A DNA stretch of 64,000 nt from Clarkia xantiana subsp. parviflora. Its lineage: Eukaryota; Streptophyta; Magnoliopsida; Myrtales; Onagraceae. Made by a program: the position numbers and the translations under genes. The notes beneath the pieces were generated by a model that was given only the letters and a program-made list of their open reading frames with translations, ran no database searches and had not been told where the DNA came from. Every line of letters starts with the position of its first letter. The stretch's first letter is position 1. The stretch spans positions 43,060,756-43,124,755 of the forward strand of contig JAPTYO010000009.1 of NCBI GenBank assembly GCA_036873135.1. The letters are read 5' to 3'. This document shows positions 44,185 to 57,295 of the stretch, one piece after another.

Positions 44185-45123
44185 TTACATGAATGAATCA
44201 AAGTCCCGGCTGGCAACTGTATTCTAGATGAAAGACATGGGAGAAGCCACGTACATCCAAGGCATTAAGATTTCTAAGGATCGGGCTCCTCGCAAGGTTT
44301 TTTCCTCTCAATAATTCTATATCAACAAATTGTTGAAAAGATTCAGACTACAAGATGTCAAACCCGTGGACACGCCGGTTGTGTTTGGGTGCGTGCTGTC
44401 GATCGTGACGGCCTGAAAAACCTGGCTGAGTGTGAACAGATGAATAGTGCAGAATACCTTAGTATGGTTGGCAGCTTGATGTATGCCATGCAATGCACTC
44501 GTCCAGACATCTGTTACGCTATGGGTCTAGTAGATCGATTCCAATCAGACCCTGGCTATCAACATTTAAAGGCCATGAAACAAATTATTCGATACCTGAA
44601 AGGTACTGCCGACTACGGAGTGTGCTATGAGGGTGGAAATCTAGAATTGACAGGATTTAGTGACGCCAACAATTGTGGGTATCCGGATGATCGTAAGTCC
44701 ACATCAGGAGGAGTATCTCTCCTTTCTAAAGTCGTCATTTCATGGATGAGCAAGAAGCAATCATGTGTCGCGCTGCCTAGGATGGAATCCGAATTTGTGG
44801 CTCTCTCTAAAAAAAACGCACGGGAAGCATTCTGGCTTAAAAGACTCTTAACTGCATTTCTTGGCGTCGAGGGGGGGAGTAAGCGTGTAAATATATACTC
44901 TGAAAGTCAAGCAGTAATAGCAGCAGTTAAGAATCCTAAGTACCGTTGCAGGACGAAACACATTGATATAAAATACAATTACGCTAAGAATACGGCTGAG
45001 GACAAATTAATCACACTGGAATACTTGTCCACCAAGAGTATGATGGCGGATCCATTAACCAAACATTTACGCAGGGATTTTTTCGAAAAGCATGTGAAAA
45101 TTCTAGGATTGCGTAGGATTTGA
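44185..45123 (+). pseudogene. C2 reverse transcriptase end and RNase H
   Basis: Resumes RT after M1 (MKDMGEATYI, INKLLKRFRLQD) with a stop near 44310. The last 244 codons are open: SMVGSLMYAMQCTRPDICYAMG, RYLKGTADYGVCYEGG, then Ty1-type RNase H with FSDANNCG, DRKSTSGG, SWMSKKQSCVAL, MESEFVAL, KHIDIKYN and MADPLTKHL. The usual Asp-Ala-Asp is read as Asp-Ala-Asn at FSDANN, so activity is doubtful. Confidence 0.9.
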
Positions 45124-46216
45124 GTGTCTAGTATTGTGATAATAATATTTTGTGATTTAAAATAATATTTGAATGAAATGAATTTCAATTTGAGTTTATG
45201 ATTCTTACGACGTCATAATGATTGAATTACATCGGATTTTTACGGTCTATAAACTAGTCGTAAGAGGGACAACCTCCCAAATAAAACAATGTCGAATATG
45301 GGCCAAGCCTCGTAACACAGGCTCGAGCGTCTTGACAGAGAGAAGGACCTCTACCATATCAAGACCGGCTAAGAACCACGCTGGTAAACCTGGTTAAGCA
45401 AAACGATCATTTGGTTTTGGGGTAACACGACGTGATCTAAGTTTTGCAAATCGCCGTGACGAACTTAGTTCGTCAGATAACCACATTAAGGCAAGATGAA
45501 AAATCTATGATAACATTTGAAATATCCCACCCCTAACTAAATATCAGGTTATGCTATCGACGCTTCATACTACGCGTGCCATGTTCGACCACGGGGTTAG
45601 GCGCGGTTGTGCAAGACAGAATCCACGGGATTCAGATTGGCACAAACTTCATCAACATGACCGTGTGACTGATCCCTGGTGCTTTATGTAGAAGCATCCA
45701 AAGTATCCTCACGGACTCAGAACTCATACCTAAGGTCAAGCTAAATGTTAGCTTCCTGGTGTACGAGCATAGTGTTGAACGAAAAGGCCAAGTGACCACG
45801 TCTTTGGAAACCGGTTGAGTTTTACTAAGGGTATGAGCGATGGGGATGGTCATTTACACCTGTAATTCTCCAACTTTTGTATTCCCTAGGTGACCACTTG
45901 CCTGATATTAGTTGAAGGTTGTGAATACTTGTACGGATTCATTGAAGGAGTATTACTATGTGGAAACTAGGCAACTGGAGAATGAAAGTTGACCTAGGAT
46001 ACAACGTTGTACGGTATAAATTTCACATGTTGATTAGGGATGGGGAATCGACGTTCCGCAGGCCAACACTCCTAACAGATGATTAGCTCGAAGCCTGTCG
46101 TGTCCGCCAGTCGCACGACAAACCTCGTATGAACTATTCCGGTGCAGGGCTTGATCGAAGGAAAATGTTGATGTGATTTGTCGACAACAAATTAACAGGC
46201 ATCCTCCAATTCTAGC
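45124..46216 (+). other. C2 3' untranslated region
   Basis: No gene seen. Conserved in reverse orientation in C3 (46801-47870) and C4 (53357-54457): shared words include aactagtcgtaagag, cacgacgtgatc and ctatcgacgc. Confidence 0.75.
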
Positions 46217-46228
46217 GAGTGGGAGCAG
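46217..46228 (+). promoter_or_regulatory. C2 polypurine tract
   Basis: gagtgggagcag lies immediately before the LTR; in C3 the same position reads gagtgggagctg. Confidence 0.65.
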
Positions 46229-46748
46229 TTGACATTTGGAGATTGGGCCGCCATAATTAGGAGCCCATTAATATGAGTATGATACCTAATGAAATTGGGT
46301 AATGTCAAATTAGGGATTTTTGGGCTAGGCCTAAAATCCCAATTGACATGAGAAGCCCAAAAGTGGGACTCCCTACTCTAAAACTCGGACGAACCTATGG
46401 GAGGGAAAAGTGTACTTTTTTCCATTCTCTCCTCTTATAATTAGGGAGGTGTTAGGGATTTATTAGATGCTGATCTCTTCTTCCTTTGTGGTGAGATTAA
46501 AAGAAATCCCTCATCCCTAGAAACACAAAGTTTCGGCCGAAGCATCCTCGCTAAAGAATCGACAGAGGCTTTGCTGTGGAGCATAATCCGCGTAGGGCTT
46601 CCTTAACAAGAACCTCTACGGGAACCGCCCGGAGGATCAATAACTCCCATCAGTGATCTTGGGATGTGCACTATCTTCCACTGCGTATTAGTTACCATGA
46701 GCGTATCTAGGTTTTTGTTTCTGTAGTATTTAACCTTGTAATCCAATA
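46229..46748 (+). repeat. C2 3' LTR
   Basis: About 520 bases, related to the LTRs of C1, C4, C5 and C6 (ttgacatgagaagccc, cgcgtagggcttcc, aacaagaacctctacggg). Ends AATCCAATA where others end AATCTAACA. Edges are good to a few bases. Confidence 0.8.
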
Positions 46749-46800
46749 TATATTGATGGGCTCCCAATTACAGCGGCCCATATACACCAATCACCAACAG

Positions 46801-47870
46801 CTCCCACTCACCGGAATGGGAGGGTGCCTATTAATATGTTGTCAACCAACACATCAATATCCATTCAATGATCCAGCCCAGATCCCGAATAGTTCATACG
46901 AGGTTTATAGTGCGACCAGCAGACACAACGGACATCGTGTTAGTCATCCGTTAAGAGTGTTGTAACGTCCGCGGAATGATGATTCCCTATATATTATCAA
47001 CTTGTTACTTCTATGTGTCGCGCAGTACCCCTGGTCAACAGTTATTCTCCAATTTCCTAGTTTCCACAAAGAATACTTCTACAAGGCATCCGTACAAATA
47101 GTCACAACCTTCAACTAATATTTGGTTGGTGGCCACCAAGTGAATACAAGATTTGGAGAATGACAGATGTGCATGACAATCCCCATCATTCATATCCTTA
47201 GTCAAACTCAAACGGTGCCCAAAACATGGTCACTTGCCTTTTTGTTCAGCACTACGCTCGTTCGCCTGGGAGCGACATTGAGCCTAACCTTAGATATGAA
47301 TTCCGAGTGATAAGGGTACTTTAGGTGCTGATTCATTCAGCACCCGGGATCAATCACACGCTCAAGGTGAAGAATTTTGCGTCCTTCATAATCTCAGATG
47401 ATTCCGTCTACACAACCAAGCCTAACCCCTTGGTCGAACATGGCACACGCTGTAAAAAGTGCGCGTCGATAGCATAACTTAAAGTTATTTTATGTCAGGA
47501 ATGGGAATGTCATATGCTATCGTAGATTCCTCATGTAGCTCAGAATGTTGTAATAGACGAACAGAGTTCGTCACGGAGATCTGCAAAACTTTGATAACGT
47601 CGTGTTACCCTGAAGCCAGATGATCATTTTGCTTAACCAGGTTTCTCTTTTGAAACACCATGGTTCTTAGCCGGTCCTGATATGAGTGAGGAATCTTTTC
47701 CATCAAGACGACCGTGCTCGAGTGAAATGGCAGGGTCCACATTCGACATATTTTATTATGAGGTTTTACGCTCCAACAACTAGTTTATAGGCCGTCTATC
47801 CAATGTAATAATGCCATTATAACGTTGTAAATATCATAAACTCAAAATTTACTTCAAATTCAAAAATGTT
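46801..47870 (-). other. C3 3' untranslated region
   Basis: No gene. Starts at the polypurine tract (CAGCTCCCACTC on the plus strand) and matches C2 45124-46228 in reverse. Confidence 0.75.
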
Positions 47871-48590
47871 ACAGTCACAATTCAAGCATTCTAAATCCTA
47901 CACAATCCAAGCAGTTTTATGCGCTTTTCGAAAACATCCTTGTGTAAGGGTTTAGTTATTCGATCCGCGATCATATCCTCTGAAGGCATGAATTCAACCT
48001 TGATTAGCTTGTCATCTACCACACTCTTCGCATAGTTATATTTTATGTCAATGTTTATTACCTACTATGGTACTTAGGATTCTTGACTGCTCCTATCGCT
48101 GCTTGACTGTCAAATTAAATACACAAAGGCTTACTCCCACCCTCGACGTCAAGCCGGGCAGTCATTAGTCTCCTTATCCAGACAACCTCATGTGCATTAT
48201 TAGAGAGAGCTACGAATTTGGATTCCACAGTGGACAACGCAACACAAGATTGCTTCTTGCTCATCCAAGAGATGGCAGCATTAGCAAGGAGAAACACTCC
48301 TCCTGAGGTGGACTTACGATCATCTAGATCACCACCGTGGTCGGTATAACTATATCCTATAAATTATAGCTTAATTCCCTCATAGCATAGTCTGTAGTCT
48401 ACCGTACCTTTCAGATATCTCATTATTCGTTTGTCAGATTTTAAATGTTGATAACCGGGGTTCGACTGGAAACGCGCTACTAAGACCACAGCGTAACAGA
48501 TATCCGGACGAGTGCATTACATCGCGTACATCAGAATTTCTACCATACTGAGATACTCTGCACTTTTCATATGTTCACGCTCTGCTAGGT
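47871..48590 (-). pseudogene. C3 RNase H remnant
   Basis: Minus-strand Ty1-type RNase H. The clear block is ISWMSKKQSCVALSTVESKFVALSNNAHEVVW (in two stretches, 48297-48180). Recognisable but frame-broken homology to C2 extends to 47880. Stops and shifts elsewhere. Confidence 0.8.
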
Positions 48591-49250
48591 TGTTTGGGCA
48601 ATCACGCTTTGCGCACACCTATATACAACCAGCGTCTCCACGAATTTAGCATCATAAAGACTGGACCTTCTAAACAACTTGTTGATATAGGCTTCCTTAG
48701 AAAGACATAATCTCCGAGCACCACGATCTCTAGCAATCTTAATACATAGGATAAAAGTGGCCTCCCCCATTTCCTTCATCTCAAATAGAGATGCTAACAG
48801 GACTTTGACTTCTTTAAATAACTTACATCGTTCGCGCCAAGAAGGATGTCGTCAACGTATAACGTCAAGATGACATACTTTGACCCGGAGGTCGTAGTGT
48901 ACACGCAGAGATCCTCCTGAAGATTCAAGAATCCGTTGCCAAGGATTTCATCATGGAACCTGCAGTACCACTGTCGAAACGATTGTTTAAGACCATAGAT
49001 TGATCTTTGGAGCTTACAAAATTTACGTTCATTTCCAGAGGATAATAAATCATTTGGTTTCTCCAAGTAGATCTCTTCCTTCAAGTTTCCATGAAGAAAG
49101 AAAGTCTTAAAATCCATCTGGTGCAGCTCGAGATCGAGGCTAGCAACCAAGGCTAAATGGCCCGGACTGTGGTGTAACGCATGGTCGGTGAGTAAATCTC
49201 GTCAAAGTCTACTCCGTGGAGTTGGGTATATCCTTTCGCGACAAGTCAAG
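48585..49250 (-). pseudogene. C3 reverse transcriptase remnant
   Basis: LDLELHQMDFKTFFLHG, then LKEEIYLEKP, RSIYGLKQSFRQWY and the active site LYVDDILLGANDVSY (49150-48794). It continues after a shift with MKEMGEATFI and LSKEAYINKL. Confidence 0.85.
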
Positions 49251-49474
49251 CTTTATATAGCTCAACATTTACATCAGCAGTGGGTTTCAATCTCAGAATC
49301 CACATAGCCCCAATTGCTCTACGATTAGTAGGCAAATCAACTAACGTCCAAACAAAATTGGCTTTCATAGAGGCAATCTATTTCTCCATTTTCCCCCCAT
49401 ACCTTTACTTGAGGACCTTCCAAAGCTTGTTAAACCATTATCGGTTCACCAAACGAAGTCTTAGGAGAAGTTCT

Positions 49475-50145
49475 TTACCTTTGACTACGTCTAGGATCAT
49501 TATTCCCATCTTGAACTACACTCCCACTAGGAATAATGCTCCCGTTATAAATCAGGGCGTCACTGGAAACTTTTCCTAAAACTTTTATAAGACGACCTCT
49601 TGGTCTCTGGTTTCTATATACGAGATAAATTCCACGGTTACTTGGACTAGGAAACAAGTTGGTTGTCCCACTCCTATTGTTACCAGTAGGTAGTTGAGGA
49701 ATTATAGAATTCTCATCCAACGGTTCAGCAACTACATGATCATGTCCTACTTTATTCGCTCTAGGAGAAACTGTGATTTCTTTGGTTGGATTGACTCCTC
49801 CAATTGGATTTATTTTAAAATTTTCCCCATTCTCATTTACCATATAATTCATAGTTGTTTCTCCCCAAATCTCCCACTCGAAGTAAGTGAGACCTAATCA
49901 TGCTCATCCGATTCAATTTCAATTAAGACTTCATTCGTTTTGATGTTATCAAACTTAAGAAATTTATCCTCGAAGAATGTAACATCCCTGGACACATGCT
50001 CGACCATACTACCTTTTTCTTGAGCCGTCACAAAAATGCATCCCTTTGAGTTTTTGGAGTATCTTATAGAGACACTTTTCAATCCTCTAGGTCCCAACTT
50101 TCCGATTCGGCTGTCGGTTTTGAGGAGTGTATACTGCAACCCCAA
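49475..50145 (-). pseudogene. C3 integrase C-terminus and linker
   Basis: IRYSKNSKGCIFV and the RDVTFFEDKF phrase typical of the copia integrase tail, then a linker with RPRGRLIK in place of the RPRGRPRK of C1 and C2. A stop at about 49894 lies between the two frames. Confidence 0.75.
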
Positions 50146-50586
50146 GGTCGCAGCCTGGTAATATACATTTCTTTAGCACTCCACAGTTCATGTGGTGTCG
50201 TGTCTACCGATTTTGTAGGAACATGGTTTACTACACGAGTAGCAGTCAACATCGCATCTCCCCAAAATGAGATCGGAAGTTGAACTTGCAACATCATGGT
50301 TCTAACCATGTCCTAGAGTGTACTACTACATCGCTCCGCCACACCATTTCGCTATGGCGTATAAGGGATCGTCATTTGATGTACAATGCACCTTACATAA
50401 CTTATAGAACTCATTCGAGAGGTATTCTATGCCTCTGTCAGTGCGCAAGGTTTTCACCTTACGCTCCATCTGATTCTCCACGAGATTGAGAAAGCTTACA
50501 AAGTAATCAATATTCTCGAATTTATGTGTAATCAGTTGAGTTATCCCAAAACGGTTAAAGTTATATTGAGCTTCAAAATCATACAT
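50079..50586 (-). pseudogene. C3 integrase core remnant
   Basis: LRTDRGIEYLSNEF (second catalytic Asp), CTSNDDPLYAIAKWCGGAM in place of the usual P-Q-x-N-G-V-A-E-R segment, then PISFWGDAMLTATRVVNHVPT. A frameshift near 50320. The N-terminal zinc finger and first Asp region are absent. Confidence 0.8.
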
Positions 50587-52613
50587 CTTATCATTAAATT
50601 TGTACTTCGAACATGTGATCCGATTTCATCGGGATCTACGCACTATGCGCGCGCCACACTTGGGTATTTACCCTTGTGAGATAGTTTCGTTTCCACAATT
50701 TAATTATCGGTTTCATATATGTCGATTGTGGGATTTATCAATTATATTTATGGAGTACTAACAAGTTATTATAGCTAAATCGTTCATTTTAGTTATGTAA
50801 TCGATGGGTTACTTACAATGTTGGAGTATGTGTTCATCTTTTCATATATTCGACCTTTATGACCTGGTCGAAAATTTTTGTTTTTAATCCACTTTATTCG
50901 GATTCGGATTGATCCCATTGACCGGGTCGATTGATAGATAATTAAATTGTAATTCGAATCGAATTGGATTCAATCTCAATAAAAATTACTTTATTCAATA
51001 ATCTGAATCATAATCAACCAAATTTATCATATTAAATGAACAATAAGAGATAAAATGATATAAAAAACGCCCTGACCACAAAGCAACAACAAATAGAGAA
51101 AATTAAAGTCTAGAATCTTCAAGCCATGTTGAACACCACACCTGAAAAGAGAATTCTCAAGTAATTCATATCATATGATTTTTGTTTATAAAAAACATTT
51201 TACGACTTTATGTACGTGGCAAACGAGGTGTACCTGAGACGCGCTTTATCAACGGTGCTTTGAGCCACTAGATTTTCGTTTGAGCCTTTTGTTGCTAGAT
51301 TCATTCAGCAGCTTGCGAGGAATATTGAATCGCACTCTATAAGACATCGACAAACCATGCAAAATCCGGGAGACAATTAAAAACATTTTGAAAAGAATTG
51401 CTTACGTCGGATATCTATGAGATAGGAGACAACAAACAATGATCCCTGAGTCATCTAACACACCCAACCACCAGTAAACCAATGGAAGGAGGCCGTGTAA
51501 AGAGTTCACACTACCGATGTCTCTTTTCTTATAGATCAGACTCTTTTAAAATAGTTTAATCGCTACTTTAACTGGAACGGGGAATTACTTAAACCCAATC
51601 TAGGATTACTCAAGGCCCTTTTAAAATGTTTCGAGGATTTCTTATTCAAGCATACCTAAATCTACTACACAAGTAAATGCGATCACATCTTGAAACTATC
51701 TTGTATACACATCATGCGTAATCATTCCACGTCAATCATGCATATTTAGCGATTGAATATCAATTTAAAATATTTGGGGCTGAATTTCAATTCATGTCAT
51801 AACATTCATGCAAACTTCTAGACATGGATCCAAATCAAGATCACTTAGCACAGCTTGTCTATCCAGTACGCAACTCATTAATTAAAAAAAAAAAGGGCTC
51901 CGCGCCCAACATGTAATATCCAGCTAGCTTGACGTGAAGACGCAATTCTAATCTGCATTCATATCAATATCAAATAATTGCAATCCATGCCACAATATTA
52001 TTCAATCCCAAAATCATGCATTTCCGAGATCCATCCCCAAAATGGCATCAGGTTTGATTAAAATGTTAAAATATCAAACATATTTGCGTTGTGTAGATAA
52101 TTTTCAAGTTCGAAACATATGGATTTAAAATTTGACCGTCCTAATTTTTAGTTAACCTGAACCCGGTCTGATTCGGTCAACCGTGTTCGACCGGTCTGGT
52201 GTGATTGACCCGGTACGAACGGTCCGGTCTAGTTTATGTAATTGTGGTTCAGTTTATCAAACTGGGTTAGGTTTGACCCGACCCATTTGACCACCTTGCC
52301 TGACCCAGCTTGATCCGGGTCGGTGTAACTGATAAATTCGAGTTGGTCGACCCAACCCGACCCGATTGAATCGGTGGAACCCAAACCAAACCTAAACCGT
52401 TTCATACCCCACAGGTTACCCGAGTCGGTTGACCCGACCAGTTGTGTATTTTGATCCGGCCCATTAACCCTTAGGGTCTGGCCGAAATTGTGACATGTTG
52501 GCTATGTAGGGTTTAAAATCCACCAAAACCTTAACTTAGCCACCAAATAACAATAATATTAATAGATATAATTTCCAAATATATTGCACATATATATATA
52601 TATTTCAGCAGCC

Positions 52614-52665
<52 letters not shown>

Positions 52666-52749
52666 TGTCAAGATTCTATATTAGGGATATAAAATATCAA
52701 AAATATATTTTGCTCAATATTTAGGCAATAAATTAATACCAAATATATC
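50587..52749 (-). other. C3 degenerate internal region and leader
   Basis: No readable gag or protease. 51420-52130 is leader homologous to 16691-17526. 52140-52460 is a degenerate ggttcggtc/gacccgacc tract. 52587-52665 is AT-rich with a perfect (AT)n run at about 52615-52662. Confidence 0.7.
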
Positions 52750-53344
52750 TGTAGGATTATGAAGGATAAATACTGCGAAAATTAACAAAGCTAAATGCTA
52801 GTAAACACATTACGCAGCGGAATAAGGGGCACATACCTATTCGAAATTTCTGCAGTCCCAGGACGGTTCTCGATCAGCCGAACGGTTCCCGTAAGGGTTC
52901 TTGTTAAGGAAGCCCTACGCGGATTTGCTCCAAAGCAAAGCTTCTTGTCGATTTTCTGCAGGGATGAATCTTCGGAATAATTTGCTCCAAGCAATTTGGC
53001 ATCTCCAAGGAAAGTATTAGGTTCGGCCGAAATACTATGTAAATAGGGAGGAGGGATTTCTTTTTGTCTCACCACAAAGGAGGAAAGTGGTGAAGTGATT
53101 AACCCTAAATTAATCTTAAAACTCCCTATTTATAATAGGAGCAAAGTGGACAAAAGTCCACTTTGCCCTCCTAGCAATTTCGGTCGGCCATAGAGTAAGG
53201 GAGGCCCAATTTTGGGCCTCTCATGTCAATTGGGATTTTAGGCTTAGCCGAAAATCTCTAATGTGACATTACCCAATTGTCTCAGGTAACTGACTCATAT
53301 TAATGGGCTCCCTTTTATGATGGCCCATTATCCAAACGCCAACA
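52750..53344 (-). repeat. C4 3' LTR
   Basis: 595 bases, TGTAGGATTATG...CGCCAACA on the plus strand. The polypurine side (GCCTCACTCGCCGG) on its right and the lack of a primer site on its left show it is the 3' LTR of C4 rather than the 5' LTR of C3. TATA within CTCCTATTATAAATAGGGAG in sense, near 53127-53146. Confidence 0.83.
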
Positions 53345-54457
53345 GCCTCACTCGCCGGAATGGAAGGGTGCCTGTTAATATGTTGTCGACCAACACATCA
53401 TCATTTGTTATTCGATCAAGCCCTGCTTTGGAATAGGTCATAAAATGTTTTTCGTGCAACCAACGGACATGACGGGCATCGTGCTACTCATCTGTTAAGA
53501 TTGTTGTAGAGCCCGCGGAACGTTGATTCCCCATGTACAATCAACCTGCGAAAACAATACTATTGTACCTCGCTGTATCCTTGGTCAATTGTCATTCTCC
53601 AATTGCCTGGTTTCCACTTAGGAACATTTCTCCAAGGCAACCGTACAAGTATTCACAACCTTTCAACTAATATCAGGTTGGTGGCCACCTAGTAAATACA
53701 AGAGTCAGAGAATTACATGTCCATCCCCATCGCTCATACCGTTAGTCAAATTCAACCGGTTTCCAAAGACGTGGTCTCTGGGCCTTTTTGTTCAGCACTG
53801 GGCTCGTACGCCGGGAAGCGAACATTGAGCTTGATCTTAGGTATGAGTTCTTAGTCCCTGAAGATACTTTGGATGCTTCTTCATAAAGCAACCAGGATCA
53901 ATCACACGCTCAAGGTGAAGAAGTTTGTGCCCATCCGAATCTCGTTGATCCTACCTAGCACAACCGAGCTTGACCCCGTGGTCGAACATGGCATGTGCAG
54001 TATGAAGCGCACGTCGATAGCATAACCTGAACTTACATATTGTCATGAGTGGAAATGTCATACGCTATCGCAGATTTGTCATCTGGCCCAAAATGTGGAA
54101 ATTGACGAACGAAGTTCATCACGACGATACGCAAGATTTAGATCATGTCGTGTTACCCCTAAACCAAATGATCGTCTTGCTTAACCAGGTTTATCTTTCG
54201 AAAACACCATGGTTCTTAGCGGTCTTGACATCGTAGATGTCCCCCTCTCCGCCAAGACGACCGAGCCTATGTGTGACTAGGCCTTGCCCACATTCGACAT
54301 GTTTTATTTAGGAGGATTGCCTCTCCTATGACTAGTTTATAGACCGAAAAATCCGATGTAATTAGTGATGTCGCTAGATCATAAACTCAAATCAAAGTTC
54401 GTTTTATTCAAATATTACTTTTAAAACTCAAAATGTGACCATCACAGCACAAGCCTC
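53345..54457 (-). other. C4 3' untranslated region
   Basis: No gene. Closely parallel to 46801-47870. Confidence 0.75.
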
Positions 54458-55130
54458 TTAAACGCTACGGTGTCCAAGCATTTTAACGTGCTTTTTGAAA
54501 ACATCCCTGTGTAAAGGTTTGTTCAATGGTTCCACCACCATACTCTCAGAGGACAAGTATTCTAATGTGATTAATTTGTCTTCGACCATACTTTGAGTAT
54601 ATTTATATTTCACATCAATGTGTTTCGTCCTACTATGGTACTTAGGATTCTTAACTGCTGCAATCGTTGCTTGACTGTCAGAGTATACCTTCACAAGCTT
54701 ACTCCCGTCCTCAATGTCAAGCAATGTAATTCAGAGCCTTTTTAGCCAGACTGCTTCCCACGCATTCTTATAGAGGGCTACGAATTTGGATTACATCATA
54801 GACAGCGCGACACAGGTTTGCTTCTTGCTCATCAATGAAAAGACGACATCAGCAAGGAGAAATACTCCTTCTAAGGTGGACTTACGATCATCCGGATCAC
54901 CACCGTTGTTGGCGTCACTAGACCCAGTCAATTCTAATTTTTTTTTACCCCCCATAGCACAGTCCGTAGTTGGCAGTACCTTTTAGGTATCGAATAATTC
55001 ATTTCATAACCTTTAAATGTTGATAGCCAAGGTCTGATTGGAATCGTGCTACTAAGCCCGCAGCGTAACAGATGTCTGGACGAGTGCATTGCATGGCAAC
55101 ATAAGAATTCCAACCATACGAAGGTATTAT
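54458..55130 (-). pseudogene. C4 RNase H remnant
   Basis: Readable C-terminal part: YSDSQATIAAVKNPKYHSRTKHIDVKY in two phrases, LEYLSSESM, PLNKPLHRD. The N-terminal part (54724-55130) is homologous to C2 but frame-broken. Confidence 0.82.
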
Positions 55131-55990
55131 GCACATTTCATCTGTTCACGCTCAGCCTGATCTATCAGGCCCACACACTTTGATAACGCGCACCCAAACA
55201 CAACCTGCGTATCCACGGGTTTGGCATCTTGTAACCTAAACCGTTTCAATAGTTTGTTGATATGTGATTCTTGAGAAAGACATGGTTTGCGAGCAGCCCG
55301 ATCCCTAACAATCTTAATTCCTAGGATGTACGTGGCTTCTCCCATGTCCTTAATCTCGAATACAGATGCCGTCCAGGACTTTGATTTATTCATGTAACTC
55401 ACATCGTTCGCGGCAATTAGAATGTCATCCACATATAATGTCAGGATAACGTACTTCGACTCAGAGGTCTTAGTGTACACGCACGGATCCTCCTGAAGAT
55501 TTATGAATCTGTTTCCAACGATTACCTCGTGGAATCTACGGTACCATTTTCGGGACGATTGTTTAAGACCATAGAGCGATCTTTGGGATTTACAAACTTT
55601 ACATTCGTTACCAGAAATAATAAAACCCTCTAGTTGCTCCATATAGATCTCTTCCTCCAAGTTTCCGTGGAGGAATGCAGTCTTAAGATTAATTTGGTGC
55701 AGCTATAGATCGAGGCTTGCGACCAGGGCCTGAATAGCCCGGACTGTGGTGCAACGCACAGTCGGTGAGTATGTCTCATCAAATCCACTCTGTGAAGTTG
55801 GGTATATCCTTTCGCAAGGAGTCGAGCCTTGTATCGGTCAACATTTCCATCATCAGTGAGTTTCAGCTTCAGAACCCACTTTGGCCCTATGGCTCTGCGG
55901 TAGTGCGGTTAGCAGGTAAATCAAATAATGACCATGCCGATTTGGCTTGCTCCACGAGTCGTAATTGGTCTCAATCAAAAGCTCATTAGC
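55127..55990 (-). pseudogene. C4 reverse transcriptase
   Basis: 177 open codons from MEEEIYMEQLEGF through SLYGLKQSSRKWY, YVDDILIAANDVSY, MKDMGEATYILGIKI and INKLLKRFRLQDAKPVDT. The upstream part (55660-55990) continues RT homology with stops. The active-site DD is intact. Confidence 0.88.
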
Positions 55991-56678
55991 ACAAGATGAT
56001 GTCATCTATGTTGTAATTCGTTACTTAGCACATTGGTAATCACACATAATCAGGGAGACAATATTATTTTGCAAAAAATTGCATACATCAAATATCTATT
56101 AAGATGGAATCCGACAAATAATGATTCCTCAGTCATCTAAACCAACCGACCACCAGTAAACCAATGGAAGATGGCTGTGAAAGAGTTCACATTATCGTCG
56201 TTTTTCATCCAATAGATCAGTCTTTTAAACGGTTTTAATCGCAAATTACCAGAACGGGGATTTTAAAATAATCATACCCGATCTTGGCTTTCCCAAGGCC
56301 CTTTTTGTTTTGGAAAAATATTCCGATGAATTCACTCATGCATACATAATTCTACTATCCACGTAAATTATCATACGCCAGTAACATTCATCATACAAAC
56401 CACACACATGCTAACGTGTCATGCGTCTACTATTCCGAGGAACTCATGCTCGCATACATAATTCTACTTCCAAGTAAATTATCAAATGAAGCTACATCCT
56501 TAACATTCTAGCATACATGTCAAACATGATACTTCCACATCAATCATACATATTTGGCGACTGGTTTTCGATTTTAAAATAATTTTAAACATTAGGGGCT
56601 GATATGCAATTCATGCTTATATTCAATCACGCAACATTCTAGACATGAATCCTAGGTATTTCCAACCAACACAGCATG
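55991..56678 (-). other. C4 leader fragment
   Basis: No gene. Leader homologous to 16600-17280, cut at 56678 by the C5 LTR after acagcatg; the homologous copies continue with tctatcctag. Confidence 0.75.
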
Positions 56679-57282
56679 TGTAAGCATATGGTAATGGGCG
56701 CTGTAATTGGTAGCCCATAATATGTATAGTTTACCTAATGAACTTGGGTAAATGTCACATTAGGGTAATTGGGTTAGACTCAAATCCCAATTGACATGGG
56801 AGACCCTAAATTGGGCCTCCCCAAATACATAGGCCGGCCGAAACCCTAGGTGGGGTAAAGTGGACTCATGTCCACTTTACTCCTCTTATAAATAAGAGGT
56901 GTTAATTGATTTTTAGGGTTAAAATCACAATTCCCTAATTAGATTGTTTTAGAGAGAAAAATCATCCCCCCATAAACCCTAGTTCGACCGAACCGTAACC
57001 CTTCACCAAGGGTGTGCCAAATTGCCTTCGAGCAAACTCTCCAGAGATCTGTCCCCATGCCAAGAATCAATCACAGGCTTTGCTGTAGAGCTTGTACCGC
57101 GTAGGGCTTCTCTAACAAGAACCTCTACGGGTCCAGACCGGAGGATCGTGAACTCCCTCCTGAGAAGATCTTGGGTCTACGGATCATCTTAAAGGTGTGT
57201 GTGAAACTTCCGCTGCGTAATTCCAATTACTAGCATGTACCTTGTTTAAGTATCCGTAGTGATTACTCCCCGTAATCTAACA
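56679..57282 (+). repeat. C5 5' LTR
   Basis: 604 bases, TGTAAGCATATGG...CTAACA. TATA box TATAAATA at 56887-56894, centred in the inverted repeat CCTCTTAT-AA-ATAAGAGG. Very similar to 63208-63809. Confidence 0.9.
56887..56894 (+). promoter_or_regulatory. C5 LTR TATA box
   Basis: TATAAATA with eight-base complementary arms on either side of AA. Confidence 0.7.
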
Positions 57283-57283
57283 G

Positions 57284-57295
57284 TGGTATCAGAGC
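57284..57295 (+). promoter_or_regulatory. C5 primer binding site
   Basis: TGGTATCAGAGC, the standard initiator tRNA-Met site, one base after the LTR. Confidence 0.95.

Larger units (their letters stand above)
41260..46748 (+). mobile_element. C2: Ty1/copia element, 3' half, with nested M1
   Basis: Plus-strand copia: linker, RT (split by M1), RNase H, about 1.1-kb 3' untranslated region, 3' LTR 46229-46748. C1 is inserted at its left edge: sequence at 41260 continues the same text found uninterrupted in C5 near 61135. Its 3' LTR abuts a truncated C3 LTR. Confidence 0.85.
46749..52749 (-). mobile_element. C3: Ty1/copia element with integrase remnant
   Basis: Minus-strand copia. Only about 50 bases of its 3' LTR remain (46749-46800), cut off by C2. 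Internal order in sense: leader, degenerate region, integrase core, linker, RT, RNase H, 3' untranslated region. Its leader is truncated at 52749 by the C4 LTR, and no primer site is present. It is the only copia here with readable integrase. Confidence 0.82.
52750..56678 (-). mobile_element. C4: Ty1/copia element, 3' half
   Basis: Minus-strand copia: 3' LTR 52750-53344, 3' untranslated region, RNase H, RT N-terminus, then directly leader sequence to 56678, where C5 cuts in. Integrase and gag are missing, an internal deletion near 55990. Confidence 0.82.

Noticed and set aside
52587..52665. Long AT run as a possible replication or matrix site
   Set aside because: A plain (AT)n microsatellite in a decayed leader explains it; there is no further evidence.
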